DNA of 64,000 bases from Dendrophyllia cribrosa. Its lineage: Eukaryota; Cnidaria; Anthozoa; Scleractinia; Dendrophylliidae. The position numbers were made by a program, and so were the translations under genes. A model generated the notes under the pieces. That model made no database searches. It saw only the letters and a list, made by a program, of their open reading frames with translations, and was not told the origin of the DNA. Location: the NCBI GenBank assembly GCA_024195265.1, contig JAJLRJ010000004.1, positions 43,008,021-43,072,020 of the forward strand. Direction: 5' to 3'. This document shows positions 15,368-26,445 of the stretch, piece after piece (the stretch's first letter is position 1; every line of letters starts with the position of its first letter).

Positions 15368-16307
15368 AGGCCTGTCCCGATTGTGCTCATAAAATGCTGA
15401 AAAGTTGCTCCCTAGAATGCCAAAAAGGAGCTAAAAAATTGCAAAAAATCCAAACATTTGCCACCTAAATTTCGAAATATGCTACCTAAATTTCATGATA
15501 TTTTCATACAAACGTTAATTAAACCTTCGTCCTTCTCAATAATTGGTAATATCGGTATAGATGTCTGTGGCTAGCGTTCTCAAGGTAAGGTTTTTTATTC
15601 AGTTCGATACCAACGTTAGACGTTAGTGATATGTTAGACCAGTTGGGCTGGGAATCGCCAGAGAGCGGAAGGAGGGCTATAAGGCTATGTATGATGTTCA
15701 AAATCCATCACGATCTTTTTGCTCAAGATGGGTTGGATGGAATGGAACCAATGCAAAGGAAGAGCAGGCACTGCAATTCTTTGAGTTACAAAGTCCCGAG
15801 ATAAAAAACGAAATTCCGCCTGTACTCCTATTTCCCAAGAACGATCAGAGATTGGAACAGTTTTCCCGACGATGTAGTGCAAGCATCGACCTTGACCTCT
15901 TTTAAACAGAGGCTTGCCAGTCCTGATTACTGGACATGACCATTCTTTTCCTTTATTTATTGATTTGTTATAAATTAATTTTACTATTATTGTTGAAAGT
16001 GTATACTTTTAACGCTTGCGAAAATCTTCAGAAGTGAAGGAGGCAAGTTTAATGGAAGAAGAAGAAGAATGCCTTTAAGCTTAAAGAGTTCCTAAATATA
16101 GACGCATTTAAAGGAAAGTATACGTACGGAACAAATCTTATGGTTCATTTGACATTTTCTTTCAAATTGCTTACTTTTTCGTGCCTGATATGTACTGTAA
16201 ACCTACAATTTGCTGAAACGTTGCTCAGAAATGAGAAATTTGCTCGAGGTTGCTAGAACTGAAAAAAGTTGCTCAAAAGTTGCCGAGCACAATCGGGACA
16301 GTCCTAA
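15368..16307. mobile_element. hAT-like non-autonomous element, 940 bp, 8-bp duplication
   Basis: TIRs AGGCCTGTCCCGATTGTGCT and its inverse (...GAGCACAATCGGGACAGTCC). GTGCGAGT occurs immediately left (15360-15367) and right (16308-16315), an 8-bp duplication typical of hAT. The subterminal zones iterate 'ttgctc'/'gttgct' words. No transposase. Confidence 0.75.
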
Positions 16308-17361
16308 GTGCGAGTGCCTTGATTACAGTTCATCGAATTTGTCGGTTCTTGACAGGCGGCGAAAAAATCAAAATTACCATTCGTCTTTTTTTGTCTCTTT
16401 AATTAATATTTCTTTGCTCTTATAACTTTTGGCGATTTTCTTTTCGTATTTCAAGACAATAGATCAAGCTGAATGTAAACTCTTAGCCATAATCATGAAA
16501 CGCACAGACGCGGGCGACTGTCACGGCAGTGTCGAATCTAGGGGAGCCCATGGGAGCCCACCTCCCCCCTCCCCTCCCCTCCCCTCTCCCCCTCCCTCTC
16601 CCCCCTCCCCTACATCTCTTTTATTGAGCATTACTCCTACTTTTCGGGAAGAAAATTAATCACTGCTATTTGTTGTTAACCTCCTGGCTACGGCCAATTC
16701 TAACATTCTATTTGGCTTTACTTGAAAATAATAAAAATTGTCTAAAAAGACATCCGAGTACAAAACGGAAGCCGGCCGGACATGAAAATCTGATGTTTAA
16801 AAAAAACTTATACTTTCCTTGCGGAAATATTATGCACGAGTATCTAAAAGTGTTTAACGTTAGATTAATTAAACGGGTCAATTTATATTGAACTGTAAAT
16901 ACTGTGTATCCTATGTGTGCTTAGAAGTGAAACTGTCATTTAAAATCTGTATTGTTCGGAAATAGAAAAATCAGCTGTCAATCAGCTAAAAACGTTTTGG
17001 CTTCGTATCGCACGTTTATAGAAGAGGATAAGAGAGAATTGTTTCAATAAGTTGGGAGACCCTGATTGTTTTTTCATCAAAAGCGCATTACTATGGGCTC
17101 ATTTTAAAAGCTTGTCACAGAAATGATCCGTAATGACATTTATAATTGAACAAAAGGTGTCATACAATTACGTAAGCACACACGCGTGAAAAGTATTTGG
17201 CGCTTAGCGTGACTGATATCGATAACAAAGCGAGAAGAAAGCGAATGCGACCTAATTGCATTCAAAAGCGAAACGGTTATCAAGATTTTACACCTCAGTT
17301 CACTTTGGACAATTATGTTGATCAGGGATGAAAACGAATTACTCTCCATTTTCGCGTCGTC
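16308..17361. other. Spacer upstream of the 591-aa gene
   Basis: Contains the 'atctaggggagccc' repeat-family head at about 16537, a CT-rich tract (16558-16612), and otherwise AT-rich sequence that presumably includes the promoter and 5' UTR of the following gene. No clear TATA box or RNA gene. Confidence 0.4.
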
Positions 17362-19137
17362 ATGGATAAGGATAAAGATCGTCTTACTAAGTCGGTTGAT
17401 GGAGAAGCCAAGTGCAAGTCGCGTTATTCAGTAAATGGAAGAGAAAACATTGTCGATAGTATTAGAGCTTTAGAGATTTATACAGATTCGGGAACTCGAG
17501 TGAGCGAGGATAAGCCCGAACATGATCGATCAGATTTGCGACGAGATGTAAAGCGACATACTGGATTGAATGCGGAAGAAAGTGTGGAGTTCACTAGCGA
17601 GACGTCTCTCGGTCCAGGGTTAGAAACGACACGTTTTAAAGAAGGCAATCGACGCAAAAGTGAGGTGCATCCGCTATTACCAAAGGCTACGTTAACAGCA
17701 TTTACACAACCTCGAAGGAAAAGTACCAGCGAGGTCGCGATCGGAATCGGAAGGCATCATTGCAGCAGCAACAGTAACTTGAGACCGAGTACCTTGGCCT
17801 TTTCAAGGCAGACAGTTTCGCTCGCGTGGCGAAATGATGAGAATGTACGTAACGAAACAAGCTCTGCTTTAACTACAAGTAAACGCATCATCTGTGACAA
17901 CGAAAGGATCGGAGAGACTCTCGCATTTCCAGCGATGTCTCGAGTAAACGTTAGTGAGAAATTTCAAATGTCATCTTCTGATCCGACACATCGCAAAGAG
18001 TCGAAAGACAACCGCCGACTGCAAAGCGATCATCACATGATACATGCGCATGGAGAGCTTTTGCCGGAGAAAGGGCATTTAGATAGTAAGCAGGACTTTG
18101 CAAATAGACGTCTTCCAGCCTCTGAAGTACATGGCGAATCAACGAGGAGTAGAAGTCTTTCAGATAGCGATTTGGATGATTCTTTTATGACTGCAGAACA
18201 GAGAGAGAAACTCGATCGTTTAAAACGCCAAATTTATGAAGTTAATTCAAAGAGAAAAAACTGTAGGAAAATAAGTGGAAGTAAATCCGATTTGTCATCA
18301 TCTAACGGTTGCAAACAAAGCACAGGATGTACAGCTACTGAAGTAAGTATATTTCCTGTTTTGACCGAAAAGTCACTCAAGCGTCACTCTAAAAGTCACG
18401 AGAAAGTAAATGTGGCCACTTCTGGATCACTTGGTGCGATCACTGCGATTGACGCAGATCAAACAATTTCTGACACTAGCTATCCAAACTCGAATGTGCA
18501 TTCAGTTGGACATATGGTACAAACAGATTTTGACGAAAGTGTCACTTCGATGAACGTTGAATCAAGGGAATTACCTCTGACGCCATCAACACTCGCATTA
18601 GCGCATTCAAGAGAGAATAACGGTACGCAAAAACTGAGCAGGATACACTTTCCAACTCCGCCGATCAGCGAAGAGGGTGACTCACCCGAATCTATCAGTG
18701 TAATTATCGAGCGGTTACGTGCGCGATCCGAACCTGGTGACGTAGGCAGCCGAAAGGTATCGACTGCTAAGCAGAATCAAAGTCGCGCGAGGTTAGAGAA
18801 TGTCGCCCTGAAAGAGAAAGTTCAATCGTTTGTAGGAAAGCCACTTCCCGCCTTGCCTCCCTCGACACTACGGGTAAAGAAATCTTCGAACGGAGTACCC
18901 GCTAAATCAGGCCAATTTAAATCGGGAACCAACGCGAACATCGCGCCAGAACCGCGCGAAAGAAAAGAAGGCGTGATAAATATCCACTCTTGTCCTACCT
19001 TGAACCTGTTCTCCGATCAATCATGGATGTACCAGGACAAGTCTCATAAGAAGCATCGGTACATCAGAGGGCCAGCCACACCCGTCCCACCGGTGGATTT
19101 TGTGTTTAGTAAGGACACTGAATCCGATGGCTCATAG
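17362..19137 (+). CDS. Unrecognised 591-aa Ser-rich disordered protein
   Basis: A long open frame with even codon quality from ATG 17362 to TAG 19137, with an AATAAA signal at 19384-19389. It may be a single-exon gene or a terminal exon. I do not recognise a named family. Visible features: charged N-terminus (MDKDKDRLTKS), low-complexity Ser/Arg/Lys stretches, one short predicted helix around residues 274-300 (AEQREKLDRLKRQIYEVNSK), a proline motif GKPLPALPP near 490-500 that looks like an SH3 ligand, and a conserved-looking C-terminus (YIRGPATPVPPVDFVF). There is no signal peptide or membrane segment. It is probably an intracellular scaffold-like protein, but that is only inferred from composition. 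Confidence 0.8.
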   Translation: MDKDKDRLTKSVDGEAKCKSRYSVNGRENIVDSIRALEIYTDSGTRVSEDKPEHDRSDLRRDVKRHTGLNAEESVEFTSETSLGPGLETTRFKEGNRRKSEVHPLLPKATLTAFTQPRRKSTSEVAIGIGRHHCSSNSNLRPSTLAFSRQTVSLAWRNDENVRNETSSALTTSKRIICDNERIGETLAFPAMSRVNVSEKFQMSSSDPTHRKESKDNRRLQSDHHMIHAHGELLPEKGHLDSKQDFANRRLPASEVHGESTRSRSLSDSDLDDSFMTAEQREKLDRLKRQIYEVNSKRKNCRKISGSKSDLSSSNGCKQSTGCTATEVSIFPVLTEKSLKRHSKSHEKVNVATSGSLGAITAIDADQTISDTSYPNSNVHSVGHMVQTDFDESVTSMNVESRELPLTPSTLALAHSRENNGTQKLSRIHFPTPPISEEGDSPESISVIIERLRARSEPGDVGSRKVSTAKQNQSRARLENVALKEKVQSFVGKPLPALPPSTLRVKKSSNGVPAKSGQFKSGTNANIAPEPRERKEGVINIHSCPTLNLFSDQSWMYQDKSHKKHRYIRGPATPVPPVDFVFSKDTESDGS

Positions 19138-20370
19138 TTAATCTGCTCTTTCTGAAGACCAAGGCCGGGGCCAGGACAGTTTGGTTGCTTGTGTAACGTG
19201 CAAAATGGACACCTTACTCTTTTTACAAAAGAAATGGGAACATCAAAAGCGCGTGTACTGCTCCCCCCGGGGGTGCAGAAATAAGACCCTGTGCTAAAGT
19301 TAGCAGTTAATCCCCAGTATATAAGAACCTGTCTAGCCTATCATTTGAAATAGACTCTATTGGAGAAGTCGGTTCGAGTGACAAATAAAATCAGGTTTAA
19401 TCTTACTAAAACGTGGAAGGGACACTCTCAGCTGAAATATCGTCTTGTCATGATTATGGCCAGGCAGAAGCTTGCTGTAAACTTACTTTATTATCTTGAA
19501 ATAGATGAAAGCAAAGAAATATAAACTAAGGTGACAACAACATGCCTAAAAATGTAAAAAAATCCACAAGAATGGCAATTTTGATTTCTTGACCGCCTGT
19601 CACTAAACCAAATTGAAATGAAATGCAATTCCCTTCCATCCTTGCAGTCCTGCACTTTATCTCCAAACTACGTACTGCTTCTGTTTTGCTCTATAGAATC
19701 TTTTTATCCAATTACGTTTTAACGGTGGCATTTAACGATTTAACATGGAAATTGTCTTATATCGGCCGGACCGCGCCCCTTTAATACAACCACCGACGGG
19801 CCATAAACATTAACCCGTTCAATCCCCAATATCAAAATATAGTGACGTGGAGACAAAAATGGTTTTGAGCACAGCCAGCATGATCCTACCAGCTTCAGTC
19901 AAACCTCTTCTAACGACTGTATTTAACATTGTTTAAAAATCCTGGTCAATAGTCCGGCCGCGACTTGAATCCGTTTATCTTTGGGAGGTGCCAAAGATAA
20001 ACGCTGGGGGAGGGGGACTAAAGAGTGAAATTCCAGCGAAGTAGGAAATGGTAAAACCCCATAGACTTACTGGCCTCGGGGTTAGGATGTGCAAAATTCA
20101 AAATAATTTCCTCTATAACACGAGGCCGGTAGGGTTTGGGCAATAAATCTGCCACCTTTAAAAAATAGACTTGTAAAGCGCATATATCACATGTCCCAAG
20201 TTGCTTTACATACACTTATGAGAATGAGATCGGACATCAGCTTGTGAAGGCGCCTCAGGCAGCCGCTATCGGTTCATTGTTGATCTCATCTCCCCCACCC
20301 CACCCATGAACAATGTATGTCACTGAGGGTGGTCACAGCCAGGGTTTTGTTACGTCCTCGGTGATTCTTT
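19138..20370. other. Intergenic spacer with repeat remnants
   Basis: Starts with the 3' UTR of the upstream gene (AATAAA at 19384). A LINE-related fragment inverted relative to 15275-15352 lies at 19640-19712. Otherwise there is unclassified sequence with no supported gene. Confidence 0.5.
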
Positions 20371-20379
20371 TTTTTTTTA

Positions 20380-20470
20380 AAGACCCGGCCGGGATTCGAA
20401 CCCGCGACCTCCCGCTCTGCAGACTGGCGCTCTATCAACTGAACTCACCAGGCTATCAACTGAGCTAATC
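20380..20470 (-). repeat. tRNA-like SINE head, minus strand
   Basis: The reverse complement carries B-box 'GGGTTCGAAT' (about 20394-20403) and A-box-like 'GAGTTCAGTTGATAGAGC'. The cloverleaf is not complete and a second 'tatcaactgagct' copy follows, so I call a SINE remnant, not a tRNA gene. Confidence 0.55.
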
Positions 20471-20822
20471 AGTGAAAAAGATCTACAGGTTTAAAAGACC
20501 CTTGGCGGGCAGTAACTACATGTATTTAAGAGGTAAAACCCCAAGAGGAAGAAAAAGCAAAACAAAAAAGGACAACAACAAACATACCAAACACAAAACC
20601 AAACGGTTAAACATCATTACAAAACGGAAAGGTGCACAGCCAGGAAAAATACTTCCCTTTTCTTTTACCCATTCACCCAGTTTAAAGGACCTGCAATTTC
20701 GCAGGACACACTAGCGCAGTTTGTTTCCATCAAGACTAGGAAAGAATTCCACATTCGTGAAGTTTAAGGTGACTGATTTTTGGGGGGATAAAGTGTTGCA
20801 GAAACAATTCCAATATTTTTGT

Positions 20823-22941
20823 CTATTTATTCCACGACGCAACAAAATTAAGAACATATTCATTTACATAACCACTAATACACTGCGCATAAAGATTCTT
20901 CTTTGCTGCCTCTCCCAGTTCAAACAGAAAACCATATTTGGACACATTATGTCTTGTTGCGCTAAGCTCTGCATTTTGTTTGGTCCAGATAACACTAAAC
21001 CGAGGCTGGCCTTTCACGTGATAGGCTCTGATGTAAGATAACGTCCCACCTTGCTTTGCTTGCCTGTTGAATTCAAACTGGTAATAATCGGGTTTGAGGT
21101 CAAACTCGGCAACGCATTCACCGTCGGGAGCTTTTTCGTAGAGAGCCGTAACATGCAGCCGACCTTTGAATTCGGTCAAACATTGCACTGTTAAGTTATA
21201 ACCATTTTTAAACATGGCAGGCATGTTTTTTCTATGTTGGGCAACAGTGAGATCGTAGTTCGGCTCCCAGGGCACTCCATCAGCCGTAGTTAAAAGTACC
21301 GCATAAAGGAGATCATTGTTATCGACGTAAGTCTCGATGAGAAAAGGACGAAGATCTACGAGACTTTCCAGGCATTCACGACACGAATTAGCTGTCAATC
21401 CGATGTTCACAGTTGTAGAAGAATTTACGCCGCTTTGAAAGAAAATCATGTTGAAATATACAGCATCCGCAATCTTATAGGCATTGAGCCATGTCAAATC
21501 AAATCCTTCTCGTTTTAAATCATTATACATTGTCCAGAAATGGTTTAGTGGCACCATCAGTTTAACGAGCTGACGATTATCTGCAGTTATAATACTTTCA
21601 GGAATGACTCCAATCTTGTTCACAGAGCTTTCGCTTCTACTGATCAACGACAGCAACGGTGATGACACAGGCCACACCTGTGACGGCAAAGCCTCTGGGA
21701 ATGTGGTTGGAAAAACACCGCAGGAGGGGTGCGGTTGTGCTACATGTGCAATGCAGCTCAAAGTGTACTTAACCAAACCATCCAAATCTAAGTCTTTAGC
21801 CCAAGAATTGAACAACAGCGCCCAAGCATACCCGCTACAGTGGCGCGTCAACACACCAGAGGTACCCTCCATTTGTCCAGAGTGACCCCAAGTGCTACCA
21901 TTGTCCCGGATGTCAAGACCAAACCCGTACCATTCCTCCGCATCTTTCTCCGCAAATGGTGGCTTGTCAAGCATCAGCTTAAATGTTTCAGCTGAGATCA
22001 TTTTGTTGCCATTCACACCATGTTCAAGGGAAAGAAGAAACCCCAGTAGCTCAGCAGAGGTCGCGATCCACCCGCCATGCGCATCAGCCTCCTCTATGGT
22101 CCACCTCCCATACTGCGGCGGTACTCTACCCCCCTCGGGGAATATCGACTTAACCAGTCTTGGATGCTGATTGTGAAAATATTCCACCTAAAAAAAGCAG
22201 ACAAGTGTTCAGGTTCAAGGGACTTTAATTTTCTTTCGTTTCTGCAGTCTGTGGTTGATCTAGGGGAGGGACCCAGGAGAGCCACCCAGGGGAGCCCTCC
22301 CCCCATCCCCCTCCCCCTCCCCGTCCCCCTTATCTTGCCAAAACATAAAGCCCAAAGAGACTAAAATTTTTTTCAGTCCGACATTTTCATTCACCCCTCC
22401 CCCATCGCCACTGAACTGTCCAATTAGAAATAAGAATTAAGAACAGCTTCTAAGAAGCCAACACAAGTTAACTTCTTGTCTTCAAGCTCTCCTAAAAGTA
22501 TGCTTGAACAATGTTGGATAGTTGATCTCCATGAGAATTGCTCCTTGTGCTTTTAACTGTTGTTGTTACTGTTTTGGTTTTGTTTGTTTGCTTTTTGATA
22601 CAGAAAACAGAACTTCAAATCAAAATTTTAGTGAGATGACAATAAAACATGATCACTGAACGGGGCTGGTAAAAACTGAGATGATAGAGAAGTACAGTCA
22701 GGGGCGTAGCTACCTGTACGCACGTACGCACGCACGTGCGTACCTGAAAAAATCGAAAAAAAAAAGAAAGATTTGGGACTTGAGAGTGGGAGGAGGAGGT
22801 AGGGGGAGTGTTTGAAAATTGATTGTGCGTACCTCTGAAAACGTCCTGGCTACGCCCCTGCCAGTGAAACACTAACTGCATACAATCAGTCTAACTGTGA
22901 CATGTGGGATAGGAGACGGGAGCAACAAACTGGTAAATAAC

Positions 22942-22975
<34 letters not shown>

Positions 22976-23140
22976 TTTATATACATGTAGCGCCAAATCC
23001 ACTAATTGCACATAGCGCTTTACAATAAGAATATTAAAAATAGATAAAAATTAAAAATACCAGTGAAACACTAACTGCATACAATCAGTCTAACTGTGAC
23101 ATGTGGGATAGGAGACGGGAGCAACAAACTGGTAAATAAC

Positions 23141-23174
<34 letters not shown>

Positions 23175-24608
23175 TTTATATACATGTAGCGCCAAATCCA
23201 CTAATTGCACATAGCGCTTTACAATAAGAATATTAAAAATAGATAAAAATTAAAAATACAATAATTAATAAAAATTGATTTAAAAAATACATTAATCAAT
23301 TAAAATGGAGTAAAAAATACATTAATCAGTTCAATTAAAAGAAACGTTAAAAAGCTAGACGTTTAAAAAGGTACGTTTTTAAATGTCTTTTAAAAATGTC
23401 GATGGAATCACTAGACCTTAAGTCAAATGGAATAGTGTTCCATAGTTTTGGTGATGTCACAGCAAAGGCTCTTTCTCCATATGTTTGCAGTCTCGCTCTT
23501 GGAATTGCCAGGAGTTGCTTAGACGATGATCTTAATATACGCGAAGATGTTTGGTATTCGAGTAAGTTTCTGATGTAGCGAGGTGCAGCACTATTACTGA
23601 AGATCTTTGTAGACCAAATAAGGGTGTGGCATCTGGGAGGTGCGGAGTTCAGACTTCCCTGTCTCCCCCACACTTATTCAATATTATCTGCTACATGTAT
23701 GTTCAGTTTTGCTTGCCTGACTATTAAAACATGATTTTTTTTTTCTTTGTGGCTTTGGGGAGAGGGGGAACCCTGTCAAACAGAATCTTACCTCTTCAGC
23801 ATCCAAATCCTTCTTTAGAGTTCTTCCAATTTTCATTTGGCTTATTCCCACAGACTTCAAAATGCTTATCATAAACTCTTCATAGGCCAACCCTGTTGTT
23901 CTCTCAATCACCTGTCCCAAAACAGTATAACCAAGGTTGGAGTAAGCATGCCTTTTTCCTTAAAACAAGAGAAAAAGAAACAATACATTATAATGGTCTT
24001 GAAATAGGCACAAAAATGTTCAGTTTGGATCTGGTGTTAAATAAATAAAATTTATTTATTTAAAGTGCACCTAGCCCCAATTTTTTTTCTTCGCTTAATC
24101 AACTCTATGTTAACATTGAAAAGTCGAACAGTGAAATATTTCTTGTTTTCTTTTTTCTTTAGTGTAAAAAATATGTAACATAGGATATGTAGTTTTTATC
24201 TTATGAGAAATAAAGACATTTATTATATTATAATTCCCTAACGCGACATTAAAAACAAACTTTTCAATGTACGTAGAGTTGATTAAGTGAAAAACAATTT
24301 TGGGGTTAGGTGCACTTTCATGCCAGATCCACACTTATTTTTATAAACATTTAATACATTTAATGTCTGCGCAAAATTAATCTTCTATAACACAACAGAC
24401 AGTCCAAGTTAACAGTACAACAAAATGAACAATTTTAATTATTATTTATTTAATGAATAAATGCAGATGTGGTAAGTTGTTCACGATGTACCTTTTTGGA
24501 GGCCTTGTTAAAATAATAAAAAAAGACGTTATTGGTTTACAATGTTGACTGCTGATCATTTGTCTGACTCTATACATGTATCTACTTAAGGGAGTTTCTG
24601 GAATGTGA

Positions 24609-24640
<32 letters not shown>

Positions 24641-26414
24641 ACTCACACCCCAAAATGAAACAAAACACACACAAGGTGAGTAGATTTTGTTCATTTAATT
24701 GAAAGAGCGCTAGAGCATGAGGGGCTGTGGTGTAGTGGTTACGTGTTGTTTTCTTAGACAAGAAACTTTACTCCACATTGTCTCTCTCCACCCAGGTGTG
24801 TAAATGGGTACTGGCAATAAAATGCTGGGATTACCTTGCGATAATCTTGCATCCCATCCAGAGGAGAGTAACAATATTCCTAGTTGCTTCATGCTACAGA
24901 AACCAGGTATGTTAAGCTCCGCCTGTGTGGGTCCCCTGTGGCCCGTATGCAAGTATTGAAACAGGGAACACAATTTTGGCTTGACTAAACATCAGAAATT
25001 CACACTTTTTTAAATACTTTAAATTTGGTTGGTGTAAGGACCACCTTGCACCCCACCCCTCCCCCCCCCCCCCCCCCCCCCCCCCCTCAAACAACTACTC
25101 ACATGTCTTTGGTTCTCTCTGAGAGTAAAGAGCAACTGTTCATAGTCTACTGAGTTACAATTATCATTACCTGGAGCAAACTGTAGTTTCCTCCCCATCA
25201 TATATTGTATCAGTACTTTAGGAGTCACAGGTTCCTCAACATTCATGTGCTTGCCAACCTTCCAAAACACAGGATCCCCCGCCCTGTCTCTGTCCCAGCC
25301 AGCTGAGTGATGAAGGAGATGTTTTACTGTGATGTCCACAATTCGACTGTCTTCTTTCACGGAGGGACTGAATTCATTTAGAATTCCTTCAAAATAAAAT
25401 GTGTGTTCAGGTTTGTAAAATAGCATGACTTTTTGCTTTTTTTAGTAAACAAAGGTAATGCAACTACTTGACAACTACAGGAGTTACAGGATTCAGTCAT
25501 TTAAAGGTCTATTGACAAGGAGAATTTGTACTTTTTGGTTTGGTCTGTTACAGTCGAGCCTCCATGTGTGAACACCTCTCCTAAGCGACTACTTTTCCAA
25601 GTTTCTACCAGTCAAATCACTACCGGTACATGTATAGTCTAAACCTATAATCATAAGTGACCACAATTTCTCTATTGTGTTTAAAACCTCTAGTAAGGGA
25701 CCACTCACCGATATTTCAGTTACACTGCAGAAGCAATTGAATTATGTGTTGCAGATACAAAAGAAAAATTTCTTCTGTGCACCACAACTCCAATAGGTAC
25801 TTTGTACATTTAAATTACTACAGATTCATATGATTAAACGCTAAGACCCCTGGCTTGTGGTCTGACCTCGCGTACAGGCAATCACCTGTCATAAGGGACC
25901 AGGCTGTAAGTGACCACCTTGGTTTTGCATTTTGGGAGGTCACTTCAACTGCATATATACATTTAGTCATGTACCTTGTGGTCCAAAGACTCTATCTTCC
26001 AGTGAGATTGTTCCTTCTTGAACCAGTCTCATGATTCCTACAGCTGTTATTGTCTTACTAATGCTAGCAATTCTAAACATGAAATTGGGTTGAACTTTCC
26101 TTCCTACACCAGCACTACCATAACCTATTTGGAAAGAAAGAAAATTTTTATAAAAAGTTTGAACCTGAGGAGGCACAGGCACCTTCTCCTCCGCAATTAA
26201 AGAACTGGATGTTCAATTGTAAAGTAGGTGGTTGAAGCCTGGGTGTCTAATAACATTGTTTGTTCAAATAAGACAATAACTTTGCTCTGGACACAATGCC
26301 TCTCCACCTAGGTGTACAAATCATGGACCATACCAGTGAATAGCTTATAAAAGAAACCAAATTAAATGTTGAGGTTAACCCTGTGATGGACTATTGTCCC
26401 ATCCAGGGGTTGGG

Positions 26415-26445
<31 letters not shown>

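Noticed and set aside
20721..21041. Plus-strand ORF opposite the last exon of the beta-lactamase-like gene
   Set aside because: It is the shadow of the conserved minus-strand exon; its own protein shows no domain.
24446..25094. Glycine-run proteins (poly-G) and proline-run ORFs elsewhere
   Set aside because: Translations of poly-C/G tracts in introns and repeats.
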